Origin: an uncultured Nitrosomonas sp.
Lineage (GTDB): Bacteria; Pseudomonadota; Gammaproteobacteria; Burkholderiales; Nitrosomonadaceae
Direction: 5' to 3'
Length of the DNA: 54,789 bases
Assembly: GCF_902826915.1 (NCBI RefSeq)
Contig: NZ_CADEGP010000012.1
Coordinates: forward strand, 1 to 54,789
The notes below the pieces were generated by a model, which had not been told where the DNA came from, searched no databases, and saw nothing but the letters and a program-made list of their open reading frames with translations. Both the position numbers and the translations under genes were made by a program. Below are positions 32,674 to 42,498 of this stretch, one piece after another (positions within the stretch are counted from its first letter, which is position 1; each line of letters starts with the position of its first letter).

Positions 32674-33870
32674 CTAAGAATCGCTGTTAAGATTGTTTCC
32701 CATGTATTTGATCTCATCTATCGTTGGCTTTGTAAGATTCTTTGATGGAGTGATGTTGGCGCTCCATTGTACTTCAAACCTGTCTCGACCTTTATGATCA
32801 ACAATAATCTCAGTATCCGCAAACGTTGTCCCAAGAAGTCCTTGCTTAATGACTTGTGGTTTAGCCTGAATTATACCTTCATTTACTAATGACCAATATT
32901 TGGCTGTAGCTGGCTCCATCCCAGCTAATTTCGATAGTGACGAAGTGAAAGCTGAATCCTGGCTCTTATTTTCAATGTGGTAGATCTCAAATTCAGGTTC
33001 GATTACTGAAACCCAATGAATGCGTTGACGTACTTTCTTGACGAATATCGTCTGTGTAATCCACCATGTGCCGGATCGGCGCAAATGATCTTTCAGAATC
33101 GTATCCTTCAAAACTTCAGCATATTTTAACTTAATTTTTTCTGCAATATTATCTTTATAGTACAGTGACTTCTCTTCATCTTTTACAAAGAAAAGTTTGG
33201 TGGCCTTCTTTGTTAGTTCTGCAGCGTATTCTTCCGAAACACTCGAAACGAGTGTATTTATAAGGCTCTCCAGTTCATCAGTGCCCTTGAGAATTCGAAC
33301 ATTCTTAGACCCTGCTGTGAGTAAATTAATGTATTCTGCGAGTAGTTCATCATTGGTAACTATCGCTAGCCGGCAAACGGTTGGAGTTGAAGGCGAATTC
33401 TCATGAAATTGCGCAAAAGTATTTGCGATTACTGAGTCCCTAAAGCCTTTTTCTTTATCCCCGCGCTCAAATGGTGGATATCTCAAAGTAGCCCTTGATA
33501 TGACATCACCCCAATCGACTTTATTTGCGTCTAGTTTCGCGACATTAAAGCTCAACTGTCTAATCGTATCATCAATCGCTTTGCCCACATGTAGTTCCAG
33601 AGTGCCATCACCTATGCCAAAAGTCAGCCCCAAGAGCTTCTCCATCTTCTGAAGGTTGGGAAGCAAGTCTTGCGCTCGACTCATCATTTGATACCGACGT
33701 TCATTTACTACTATTTCAGGCAGATACCACGAAATATCGAGATCAACATGATTGGAGTTTTGAGTAATCAGGTTCCGAATTTCTGCGCGAACCAAATCGG
33801 ATGCAACCTGGGTGTAAAGTGCATTGGTATCAAAGAAGACGACTAAGCGTGGAATAGATTTCTTAACCAC
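32674..33870 (-). CDS. PIN-like domain protein (398 aa)
   Basis: The N-terminal 190 residues carry a PIN-like nuclease pattern: VVFFDTNALY (first Asp), VNERRYQ (Glu/Arg), KGFRDSVIANTF (Asp) and LAIVTNDELL (Asp). This is the large DUF4935-type PIN fold rather than a small VapC toxin. The C-terminal 200 residues are an unknown extension. GTG start at 33870 with AAGGAGAG 6 bases upstream. No antitoxin-like partner is adjacent, unlike vapBC. It stands alone near a broken phage repressor and a tRNA-Lys copy, so it may be accessory cargo. Confidence 0.75.
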   Translation of the reverse strand: MVKKSIPRLVVFFDTNALYTQVASDLVRAEIRNLITQNSNHVDLDISWYLPEIVVNERRYQMMSRAQDLLPNLQKMEKLLGLTFGIGDGTLELHVGKAIDDTIRQLSFNVAKLDANKVDWGDVISRATLRYPPFERGDKEKGFRDSVIANTFAQFHENSPSTPTVCRLAIVTNDELLAEYINLLTAGSKNVRILKGTDELESLINTLVSSVSEEYAAELTKKATKLFFVKDEEKSLYYKDNIAEKIKLKYAEVLKDTILKDHLRRSGTWWITQTIFVKKVRQRIHWVSVIEPEFEIYHIENKSQDSAFTSSLSKLAGMEPATAKYWSLVNEGIIQAKPQVIKQGLLGTTFADTEIIVDHKGRDRFEVQWSANITPSKNLTKPTIDEIKYMGNNLNSDS

Positions 33871-34049
33871 CTTGACTCTCCTTCAAAGACTTAAATATAA
33901 TGTATAAGATAAATTAATTGTCCTTTACAGTTGTTATTGTATAAGGAATTAAATATATGATTGCTCTACAGTTCAGAACTAACAGATGGTACTTAAAAAT
34001 CCGTCATTCAGCCAAACGCTAAAAATACTTTGTTTTGCAGAAGTCCACA

Positions 34050-34316
34050 TCAAATCCTACGTCCAAACCAAATAACTTTCCCAATAATATGAATAAATTT
34101 GGCGGCTAATTCATCTAGTTCTTCAGATTCGTAATTTGGATTATCGCTTTTGACGATTAATGATTCATTCATTTTGCGCTGAATGCGCTTAACGACTAGC
34201 TCATTATCCAATTGCAACACGTATAGTGAATTATTTTCCAAGTGGGATCTTCTTACGTCAGTGAGGATCAGGCCATTCTTCGTAATGTCAGCTCCATGCT
34301 GATTAAAACCAAACAA
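34050..34316 (-). pseudogene. C-terminal fragment of an S24/LexA-like phage repressor
   Basis: The 88-aa frame reads LYVLQLDNELVVKRIQRKM then SDNPNYESEELDE and IIGKVIWFGRRI, the C-terminal half of CI/LexA-type repressors. The catalytic Lys (VVKR) is present, but the SMxP serine motif and the DNA-binding domain are missing upstream, where no matching frame exists. The TTG start is therefore artificial. It is a relic of a prophage or element, beside the tRNA-Lys copy at 34520. Confidence 0.65.
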
Positions 34317-34479
34317 TTATTACAAACATTCAATGGCATATCAAGCCACTTCTTTTGCAACATTTTCAAACAGAGTTCTGCATAAGTTCGGTCCAGAGTT
34401 GATCGTCAATCTATCAGGCTTGATTCCTGGCAATGTAAATCGCTAATAATATAATTCAGAAAGTTTTAAGCTCTAAAAT

Positions 34480-34509
34480 AAAAAAGGGATTTGCGTTTAA
34501 GCTAACCCC
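34480..34509 (-). terminator. terminator copy attached to the degenerate tRNA-Lys fragment
   Basis: The 30-bp hairpin (GGGGTTAGC, loop, GC-AATCCC, T6 on the minus strand) is identical but for one base to the one after the intact tRNA-Lys at 36361-36390. The single change (A to T) weakens one stem pair. Confidence 0.6.
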
Positions 34510-34519
34510 TTGATTATTT

Positions 34520-34590
34520 TGGTAGGTCGTGCCAGGATCGAACTGGCGTCCACCGAATTAACAGTCTGGGACTCTAGCATCATTGCGTTT
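34520..34590 (-). repeat. degenerate tRNA-Lys 3' copy (old att site)
   Basis: Identical to the intact tRNA-Lys for 29 bp from CCA through the T arm, then similar with scattered differences through the anticodon arm, and lost in the D arm. The anticodon loop region now reads CTGTTAA. Because the flanking terminator is shared too, about 70 bp in all matches the real locus. It is not a functional tRNA: the acceptor 5' half is missing. Confidence 0.7.
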
Positions 34591-34762
34591 TGGCTGAAAA
34601 AGCTAATAGACATCGAAACTGTGCCTTCTTCATTAATTTCTTGAATGAGAGCAAGCGTATCATCCCTCATAAAAGCCGCTACATTACGTGCCTGATCTGC
34701 GTTCACCTGAAATTATTACGAATCACGGCCAAACAATCACACTGGTACTTTCAACTCTAGTA

Positions 34763-35794
34763 TTAACTTTTCCTAGTTACATACATGACTCGATTGATGT
34801 TAGATCCGGATTTCATAGTAGTTTCTTTCATGCGATATGATATAAAACCTAAACCTACCAACAGCATCATGTAGGTTTCTGGCTCTGGAATCGCACTTAC
34901 AATGGCTGAGGAAATAAGCACATGTGCATGACTAGTTGGATGTAATCCGTCCCAAAATAAATGTTCATCCGGATTCGCACAAGCATCAAAAAGTAAAGAA
35001 AGACAGGCAGAATGTGCATCAGAAAAACCAAAAAGCTCCGGATTTGTTACAACATTATTAAAGACGCTGAAGGTATCGAATTCAATAATATCTACACTTG
35101 GAAACATTAGATTCAATCCGTCAATTAGCGAGGCCAACTCGGCATTGAAGCCTAGTGAAAATGCTTGAGCCTGGGGAATCAGACCTTCATCTTGTATAAA
35201 AGGGGTAAGGCTCAGATCAGGTAGATTGGGAATAAGTATATGGGTGGCTCCGATATTCGCCAGCGCGACAACATGGCTCGCTATATTCTGTGCGGCGATG
35301 ATAGGAGAATCGAATGTCAGAAAATCATTTGCGCCTCCCCACACAAAATACAATCCAGTGGGATCAGCACTACCCCCCGAAAGTGACAAATACTGCCCCA
35401 GTTCCTGTTGCATACCAGGAAGCCCAAACGAACCCGTAGCAAGAGCCGACCCTCCGTCACCATAATTGCCGATACCACTTGTCGCACCAGCAACAGCAAA
35501 GCTGAAGAAATTGGTCGGGTTAGCGCCACCTGGAAGTATAGAGTTGGCAAGATATTCGGGAGCAGTCGGGCCGTTCGAAAAATGACCATCCACATATGGC
35601 GGACAAGGATGAGAGGGATCGCAGTTACTGCCCAGCAAATTATATATACTTAAGACTGCTGAAGGATTGCTGCCTGCATCCGACAGGCTGTCGCCGAAAA
35701 CATAAACACTGCTGAAGGTAGTAGTGGCTAGAACATTGACGCTAAGCAAAAAGCCACATAATAACGACGTGAGATAAATCAGGCCCCGTTTCAA
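34763..35794 (-). CDS. SGNH/GDSL lipase-esterase with PEP-CTERM signal
   Basis: A 343-aa exported hydrolase. Signal peptide (LTSLLCGFLLSVNVLA), block I FGDSLSDAGSN with catalytic Ser, block III GGANDF, block V WDGLHPT with the catalytic Asp-His pair. The C-terminus IPEPETYMMLLVGLGFISYR is a PEP-CTERM signal followed by an unusually long 20-residue basic tail instead of a short Arg cluster. Probably a surface or matrix-associated esterase. GGAG lies upstream of the ATG. Lies between two tRNA-Lys copies. Confidence 0.88.
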   Translation of the reverse strand: MKRGLIYLTSLLCGFLLSVNVLATTTFSSVYVFGDSLSDAGSNPSAVLSIYNLLGSNCDPSHPCPPYVDGHFSNGPTAPEYLANSILPGGANPTNFFSFAVAGATSGIGNYGDGGSALATGSFGLPGMQQELGQYLSLSGGSADPTGLYFVWGGANDFLTFDSPIIAAQNIASHVVALANIGATHILIPNLPDLSLTPFIQDEGLIPQAQAFSLGFNAELASLIDGLNLMFPSVDIIEFDTFSVFNNVVTNPELFGFSDAHSACLSLLFDACANPDEHLFWDGLHPTSHAHVLISSAIVSAIPEPETYMMLLVGLGFISYRMKETTMKSGSNINRVMYVTRKS

Positions 35795-36360
35795 ATTTTA
35801 TTCTCCTTTAAAGGTACAGATTATTTGAACTTCTACTACAATCGAGCTAGCCATAAAAAGGAATCATAAGGTTGGGCCTTACATTTGAAACTCTAGTGTT
35901 CTCGTCGGCGACAAGATTATTTGTTTTCAGCGAGGAAATATTGATAACCCTCGTATAGTGCCTAAATCGCCACAACTGGAAAAGTTACGCCTATGCTGCT
36001 ACGATCATTTTAATGAATGGTACCACAACTCTGAAGCTAAGCTCACGCTAGCATTAAATGATCTAAGATATTAATATATATCGTCAAAACAATCACCGAC
36101 AGGTGATAGGCTAAATTAAGAAACACTTTAGCTCACCAAGTTTAAGACCTCTGCACAACTGCATTTGCTGTGATAATGGGAGAAATATCCAATGACATTA
36201 GTTGTGCGTCATTTTACACAGAAAATTAACTCTAAAACAGAGCTCTACATAAGTTCGACCCAGAGCCGACAAATCGATTTGTCCTGCTTAATTTACGGGA
36301 AATATCGAAGTGCTGTCTTTGGATAACAGTATGATTCAAAATGTCTTATATGCGCTAAAT
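35795..36360. other. intergenic segment with possible gene debris
   Basis: 566 bp with no complete gene. A plus-strand frame at about 35885-36075 lacks a start but reads smoothly (PQLEKLRLCCYDHFNEWYHN then SEAKLTLALNDLRY and a stop) and may be a decayed gene end. At 36239 a 30-bp block (ACATAAGTTCGACCCAGAGC) recurs as a variant at 34373, so the duplication around the two tRNA-Lys copies extends further left. Confidence 0.4.
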
Positions 36361-36390
36361 AAAAAAGGGATTAGCGTTTAAGCTAACCCC
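36361..36390 (-). terminator. terminator of tRNA-Lys
   Basis: On the minus strand GGGGTTAGCTTAAACGCTAA then TCCC and six T form a strong Rho-independent terminator 10 bp beyond the CCA end of tRNA-Lys. Confidence 0.85.
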
Positions 36391-36400
36391 TTGATTATTT

Positions 36401-36476
36401 TGGTAGGTCGTGCCAGGATCGAACTGGCGACCAACGGATTAAAAGTCCGCTGCTCTACCGGCTGAGCTAACGACCC
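36401..36476 (-). tRNA. tRNA-Lys(TTT), integration target
   Basis: Minus strand: GGGTCGT pairs with ACGACCT (G-U allowed), D arm TAGCTCAGCCGGTAGAGCAG, anticodon arm CGGAC-TTTTAAT-CCG with anticodon TTT, T arm CGCCAGTTCGATCCTGGC, encoded CCA; 76 nt, all arms intact. Its 3' 46 nt are duplicated at 6311 and partly at 34520, so it is the attachment locus of the integrative elements to the left. Confidence 0.97.
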
Positions 36477-36615
36477 AAAGGGCGGCATTATACCTGATTA
36501 GACTGCCGATATAAATGGCTTTGTTGAGTTGAAAGCAGATTTAGTGATTGTTTGTATCTCTTACTGATTGATATAACGATAAATTATATTTTTTTAATCT
36601 CTTCCGGGTTTAATT

Positions 36616-36636
36616 CCTCGCTCCTTGGGGCGAAGG
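36616..36636. repeat. imperfect palindrome, copy 1
   Basis: CCTCGCTCCTTGGGGCGAAGG, preceded by TTTAATT. The same layout recurs 59 bp away (36675-36694). Two such hairpins in a row downstream of the leftward tex gene suggest a REP-like or terminator-derived repeat. Confidence 0.45.
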
Positions 36637-36674
36637 CTGGTTGAAAACCGGCAGTCTGAAGAGCGCTTTTAATA

Positions 36675-36694
36675 CCTCGCTGCTTGCGGCGGGG
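36675..36694. repeat. imperfect palindrome, copy 2
   Basis: CCTCGCTGCTTGCGGCGGGG, preceded by TTTTAATA and followed by TGCTTTATT. On the plus strand it can act as a terminator-like hairpin; on the minus strand it ends in TATTAAAAG. It lies about 75 bp beyond the tex stop and is probably part of its transcript end. Confidence 0.5.
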
Positions 36695-36770
36695 TGCTTT
36701 ATTCTTGGTTTTCATGATTTTGTCACAGAATCATTTTCCACCAAGTGTACGCTGTGGCGATAATTTTCTT

Positions 36771-38996
36771 CTAGGATATTTCTCCCTTGCCGCTAGCAAG
36801 TCGCATTGTCAGTGCAATTCGCTTTCGTTTCTCATCAATATCTAATACTCTGACTGTAACAACTTGACCCACCTTCACAACTGTGTGCGGATTCTTGACA
36901 AATTTGTCTGATAGCGCCGAAATGTGTACTAAGCCATCCTGGTGTACACCGATATCGACAAATGCACCGAACGCGGCAACGTTGGTGATGACGCCTTCGA
37001 GCACCATGCCGGGTTGTAAATCTTTTATCGACTCAATGCCTTCCTTAAAAGTGGCGGTTTTGAAGGTGGAGCGGGGATCGCGGCCGGGTTTCTCGAGTTC
37101 TTGCAGGATGTCTTTGACGGTCAGTAGACCGAATTGTGCATTGGAGTATTTCTCCGCACGGATAGCTTTCAGAACTGTTTGATTGCCGATCAGTGCGGAA
37201 ACATTCAGCTTTGCGTCATTGAGTATTTGCTCGATCAACGGGTATGATTCCGGGTGAACAGCGGAAGCGTCGAGTGGGTTTGCACCCGTAGGAATGCGCA
37301 AGAACCCGGCGGCTTGCTCAAAGGTTTTTGTGCCTAAGCCCGTGACTTTCATTAAATCGGTACGTTTGGCAAACATACCCTTGGCGTTGCGGTATGCGGT
37401 GATGTTGTGCGCAATTTTACTGTTGAGTCCGGCAACGTAACGCAGTAGGGCAGGAGAGGCGGTGTTGACATCAACGCCGACAGCATTGACGCTGTCTTCC
37501 ACTACGGCATCAAGTGTGTGCGCTAATTGGCTTTGATTGACGTCATGCTGGTATTGGCCGACACCAATAGATTTTGGGTCGATCTTGACCAATTCGGCCA
37601 AAGGATCTTGCAATCGCCGTGCAATTGAGACCGCCCCGCGCAGCGATACATCCAGATTAGGCAATTCTTCCGAGGCAAGCTCAGAGGCGGAATACACCGA
37701 AGCTCCGGCTTCGGACACCATGATTGATGTAAGTTTGAGTTGTGGATACTGTTTGATTAAATCTTTGGCCAGATGATCGGTTTCCCGTGATGCGGTACCG
37801 TTGCCAATCGCGACCAGAGAAGCGTGATGTTTTTGTGCCAATTGCTTTAAAGTCTGGATTGCACCATCCCAGTCATTTTTAGGTGGGTGCGGATAAATCG
37901 TTGCCGTGTCGAGTACTTTCCCGGTGGTATCGACTATCGCAACTTTCACTCCAGTGCGTAATCCGGGATCCAGTCCGATGGTGACGCGCGCACCGGCAGG
38001 TGGAGCGAGCAACAGGGCTTTGAGGTTTTGCGCGAATACCCGGATGGCCTCGGTTTCGGCGCATTCTTGCAAGTTGCTCATCAACTCGGTTTCCAGATGT
38101 ACGAAGATTTTGTTGCGCCAGGCTGAACGCACGGTATCAATCAACCAGTTATCCGCTGCGCGTTTTTGGTCACGTATGTTAAATTGTTGCGCGATTCGTT
38201 GTTCGCATGAGTTAGGTTCCAAATTCCGACTCTTTTCTTCCAGTTCGGAATCCAATCGCAGTTTTAGCTTCAAGAATCCTTCACGTTCGCCGCGCAGCAA
38301 CGCCAATGCACGATGCGAAGGAATTTTACTGATCGCTTCTTGATAGTCATGATAATCGGTAAATTTGGTGTCACTGTCTTGTTTTTCCTTGATGGCCTTG
38401 GCAGTCAGAATGCCATGTAAGCGTAAGTATTCGCGTAGTGTTTGCAGTAGCGGCGCATGTTCGGCGAAACGCTCCATCAGGATATGTTGTGCGCCTCCCA
38501 ATGCCTGTTCGACATCCGCTACTCCTGGATTGTCGCCTTCCTCGGTGGCGAACGGCGCTTTTAGGTATTTGGTCGCTTCAATTTCCGGATCAAGCCGAGA
38601 GTTATTTAACAGCGCATCTGCCAGCACTTGCAAGCCAGCTTCTAGAGCAATTTGCGCTTTAGTGCGGCGTTTTTTGCGATAGGGTAGGTATAAATCTTCC
38701 AAATGTGTCTTGTCTTGCGCATGGGTGATCGCAGCCAGCAATGTCGGAGTCATTTTGTTTTGTTTTTCAATTGCATTGATGATTGTCGCACGTCGTTTTT
38801 CCAGCTCACGCAAGTTATGCAAGCGTTCTGCTAATTGGCGCAATTGCACATCATCCAATCCTCCAGTGGTTTCCTTGCGGTAGCGGGCAATAAAGGGAAC
38901 AGTGGAGCCGTCATCCAGTAACTGGATAGTGGCCTGGATCTGTGCCAGTTTAACCGCAAGTTCTGCGGCAAGGCGTTGTTCAATCGATGGCAACAT
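36771..38996 (-). CDS. tex: Tex family RNA-binding transcription accessory protein
   Basis: A 741-aa protein with the complete Tex layout: N-terminal helical domain (STVPFIARYRKETTGGLDDV), YqgF-like RNase H fold (TIGLDPGLRTGVKVAIVD), helix-hairpin-helix repeats (GLNSKIAHNITAYRNAKGMF; LMKVTGLGTKTFEQAAGF) and a C-terminal S1 domain (GMVLEGVITNVAAFGAFVDI). Tex binds nucleic acid and affects transcription and stress tolerance. Starts at 38996, 39002 and 39029 are possible; family alignment favours MLPSIEQRL at 38996. Confidence 0.95.
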   Translation of the reverse strand: MLPSIEQRLAAELAVKLAQIQATIQLLDDGSTVPFIARYRKETTGGLDDVQLRQLAERLHNLRELEKRRATIINAIEKQNKMTPTLLAAITHAQDKTHLEDLYLPYRKKRRTKAQIALEAGLQVLADALLNNSRLDPEIEATKYLKAPFATEEGDNPGVADVEQALGGAQHILMERFAEHAPLLQTLREYLRLHGILTAKAIKEKQDSDTKFTDYHDYQEAISKIPSHRALALLRGEREGFLKLKLRLDSELEEKSRNLEPNSCEQRIAQQFNIRDQKRAADNWLIDTVRSAWRNKIFVHLETELMSNLQECAETEAIRVFAQNLKALLLAPPAGARVTIGLDPGLRTGVKVAIVDTTGKVLDTATIYPHPPKNDWDGAIQTLKQLAQKHHASLVAIGNGTASRETDHLAKDLIKQYPQLKLTSIMVSEAGASVYSASELASEELPNLDVSLRGAVSIARRLQDPLAELVKIDPKSIGVGQYQHDVNQSQLAHTLDAVVEDSVNAVGVDVNTASPALLRYVAGLNSKIAHNITAYRNAKGMFAKRTDLMKVTGLGTKTFEQAAGFLRIPTGANPLDASAVHPESYPLIEQILNDAKLNVSALIGNQTVLKAIRAEKYSNAQFGLLTVKDILQELEKPGRDPRSTFKTATFKEGIESIKDLQPGMVLEGVITNVAAFGAFVDIGVHQDGLVHISALSDKFVKNPHTVVKVGQVVTVRVLDIDEKRKRIALTMRLASGKGEIS

Positions 38997-39070
38997 AAGC
39001 ATTATCTGATTTAATGTTCGAGAAAGCATGAAGTGATGGATAAGTATTCATCACTCTTTGATTTTATTGT

Positions 39071-39409
39071 TTATTCGGTAATCTTGGTTTGGTACAGGAC
39101 AATCTCTAAGCCAGAACCGCATTTCCAACAGAGCTGAAAATTAGCTGGATTTTCTTCATTACAAGCAGGACAGCGTATGATTCCGGTTGCTGTCGGTGTT
39201 TTCTCGTAGGTTTCAACGACACGCTTGCCGCGCTCGAAATCATCTTCGCGTATGATCCATACTTCCGGATACGCATGTGTGAAAGGAATTTCGCCGACGC
39301 AGCCCTGCGCATGTTGATTAAAAATTCTCGCCGGGATATAGGCGTGTTCGAGCAGATCAAGTACTATCTGCGCTTCTAACAAATTGCCAGCAGAGTAAAT
39401 TTTTTTCAT
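39071..39409 (-). CDS. DUF2007 / zinc-ribbon protein (112 aa)
   Basis: The N-terminus (KKIYSAGNLLEAQIVLDLLE then AYIPARIFNQHAQG) is the DUF2007 putative signal-transducing domain, related to PII-like folds; the C-terminus holds a zinc ribbon CPACNEENPANFQLCWKCG with four Cys. Function not established. Lies between tex (same strand) and the divergent rdgC. Confidence 0.85.
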   Translation of the reverse strand: MKKIYSAGNLLEAQIVLDLLEHAYIPARIFNQHAQGCVGEIPFTHAYPEVWIIREDDFERGKRVVETYEKTPTATGIIRCPACNEENPANFQLCWKCGSGLEIVLYQTKITE

Positions 39410-39455
39410 ACAATGATGATGGCAAAGACAATCAACAAGTTAATAGAGTAAAACT

Positions 39456-40343
39456 ATGTGGTTCAGAAATTTACAAGCTTATCGTATTAATAATGGAAAT
39501 ATAACACTGAATAGCCTTGAAGAGGCGCTTTCTCACCATGCCTTGCAAGCATGCATGCAAATGGAGATGCAAAGCCGCGGCTGGGTACCGCCGCGCGATG
39601 AGCAGGAGAATTTTATCCATGCTTATGGCCAACAATGGCTGATTGCCTTGGGTGTGGAGAAGAAATTATTGCCAGCTGGTGTGATTAATCAGCACGCTAA
39701 GAACCGTATTGCGCAAATTGAGAAAATGCAAGGCTATAAGCCAGGCAAGAAACAAGTTAGAGATATTAAGGAAGCTACGATAATTGAGTTATTGCCGCGT
39801 GCTTTTACACAACGTCACAAAACTTACGCCTGGATTGATGCGGTTAAAAGTCGTTTGATAATTGATACGGCGAGCACCCAGAAAGCTGATGAATTGGTTG
39901 AAGTATTGGTTAAATCGATGCACGGTTTGACACTAGCGCCTCTGGAAACGCAGGTTTCGCCTTCTTCAGCGATGACACGTTGGTTGTCTGGAGATGATTT
40001 GCCTTCTATATTTAGCATCGATCGTGACTGTGAGCTGCAAGGAATGAGCGATGAGAGAGCAACTGTCAAATATACCCATCATGCGTTGGAGACCGAAGAG
40101 ACTGTGCGTCATATCCGTGCAGGGAAAAAAGTGATCAGGCTGGCAATGACGTGGGATAGTAAAATTTCATTTGTATTGCATGATAATTTGCAGCTGCGGC
40201 GAATTGCACCACAGGATATTCTGAAAGAGTCGACTGAGAGTGCTGAAGAATTGTTTGTCAGCGATTTTGCCATTATGACCGGTGAACTTAGTCAACTGAT
40301 TACCGCAATGGTTGATGCGTTGGGCGGCGAAGATTTAAGTTAG
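39456..40343 (+). CDS. rdgC: recombination-associated protein RdgC
   Basis: A 295-aa protein beginning MWFRNLQAYRI, with GWVPPRD, LLPAGVINQHAK and the C-terminal VSDFAIMTGELSQLITAMVD, all typical of RdgC. It forms a ring around DNA and limits RecA activity; it supports growth when replication restart is impaired. The length matches the family (about 300 aa). Confidence 0.95.
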   Translation: MWFRNLQAYRINNGNITLNSLEEALSHHALQACMQMEMQSRGWVPPRDEQENFIHAYGQQWLIALGVEKKLLPAGVINQHAKNRIAQIEKMQGYKPGKKQVRDIKEATIIELLPRAFTQRHKTYAWIDAVKSRLIIDTASTQKADELVEVLVKSMHGLTLAPLETQVSPSSAMTRWLSGDDLPSIFSIDRDCELQGMSDERATVKYTHHALETEETVRHIRAGKKVIRLAMTWDSKISFVLHDNLQLRRIAPQDILKESTESAEELFVSDFAIMTGELSQLITAMVDALGGEDLS

Positions 40344-40416
40344 GATATCGTTAGCCCTACCTAAGTTATTACGTGGGGCTAACGACTCGTTTAATTGATC
40401 GAATTCAATAATAGCC

Positions 40417-41103
40417 TTATTTGGATTTATCTCTGATTCCCGATAGCACGCCTTGAGTGATTTTGCCAACAAATTCGGCTGTTTTTTGCGCGAGGGTGGC
40501 GCCGGTTTCCAGCTGAGATTGTCCAACTGATGCGATTTGTTGCGCGAAAATGGCCAGTGTTTCTTGTAGCTGAGAACCTACTGTGGTTCCGGTATTTTTT
40601 GCATGATGACTCAAATCGAGCAGAATCTCTGAAATTACGCCTTGCGCTGCCGTACCGGTACGATGCAGGGTGTCGACGAATAAACTTTCCAGGCTTTCTA
40701 GATCAGAGCGGGTACGCTTTAATTCGGTCTCAGAGAATTCCCTGGCCTGACCTGTTGCTTCTTGAACGGCCAGTTTGGAGGCTTCGGCAAATCCAGCCAA
40801 TGCAGAATCGAGTCCTGCAACAGCTTCAGTAATTTGTGATTTTGCTGCTTGCGTTTGATTGGCTGCATGTTGTAGCTGGTGCATTGCGCCGTCGTGCACG
40901 CCATCCATCACCGCGGTGATAATTCGCTGCAGGGATTCCAGATCGATATGTTTTGCATTCATGGCTTCGAGAGTTAGCCGACGCACGGTTTCCTGGATAT
41001 GCGTGCCGCTGGCAATTGCTTCGCGCACCTCAGCTTCGAGTGTTTTGAGCTTACTGTCGTTGTCAGATGTATTGTTGGGTTGATCGGTATGTTCATTCTG
41101 CAT
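40417..41103 (-). CDS. DUF6781-like coiled-coil protein (228 aa)
   Basis: The start at 41103 is chosen on AGGAAG upstream; the longer frame to 41178 overlaps the end of serS. The product is almost wholly helical with heptad-like Ala/Leu/Gln-rich segments (LDSALAGFAEASKLAVQEAT) and no signal peptide, resembling phasin or methyl-accepting helical bundles. I believe it belongs to the DUF6781 group of beta- and gammaproteobacteria; function unknown. It follows serS by 43 bp and may be co-transcribed. Confidence 0.75.
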   Translation of the reverse strand: MQNEHTDQPNNTSDNDSKLKTLEAEVREAIASGTHIQETVRRLTLEAMNAKHIDLESLQRIITAVMDGVHDGAMHQLQHAANQTQAAKSQITEAVAGLDSALAGFAEASKLAVQEATGQAREFSETELKRTRSDLESLESLFVDTLHRTGTAAQGVISEILLDLSHHAKNTGTTVGSQLQETLAIFAQQIASVGQSQLETGATLAQKTAEFVGKITQGVLSGIRDKSK

Positions 41104-41146
41104 GATGAGGCTTCCTATAAGAAGAGTGAATCGTTGTGCTTGGTTT

Positions 41147-42487
<1,341 letters not shown>

Positions 42488-42498
42488 TTAATTGAATT

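Noticed and set aside
34520..34590. A possible tRNA-Asn, because the anticodon loop reads CTGTTAA
   Set aside because: The anticodon stem is mismatched and the 5' acceptor and D arm are missing; it is better explained as a degenerate tRNA-Lys att copy.
34497..34706. 69-aa reverse ORF over the degenerate tRNA-Lys copy
   Set aside because: Its C-terminus is translated tRNA/terminator sequence and the GTG start has no ribosome site. It might retain a few codons of an element gene, but nothing can be recognised.
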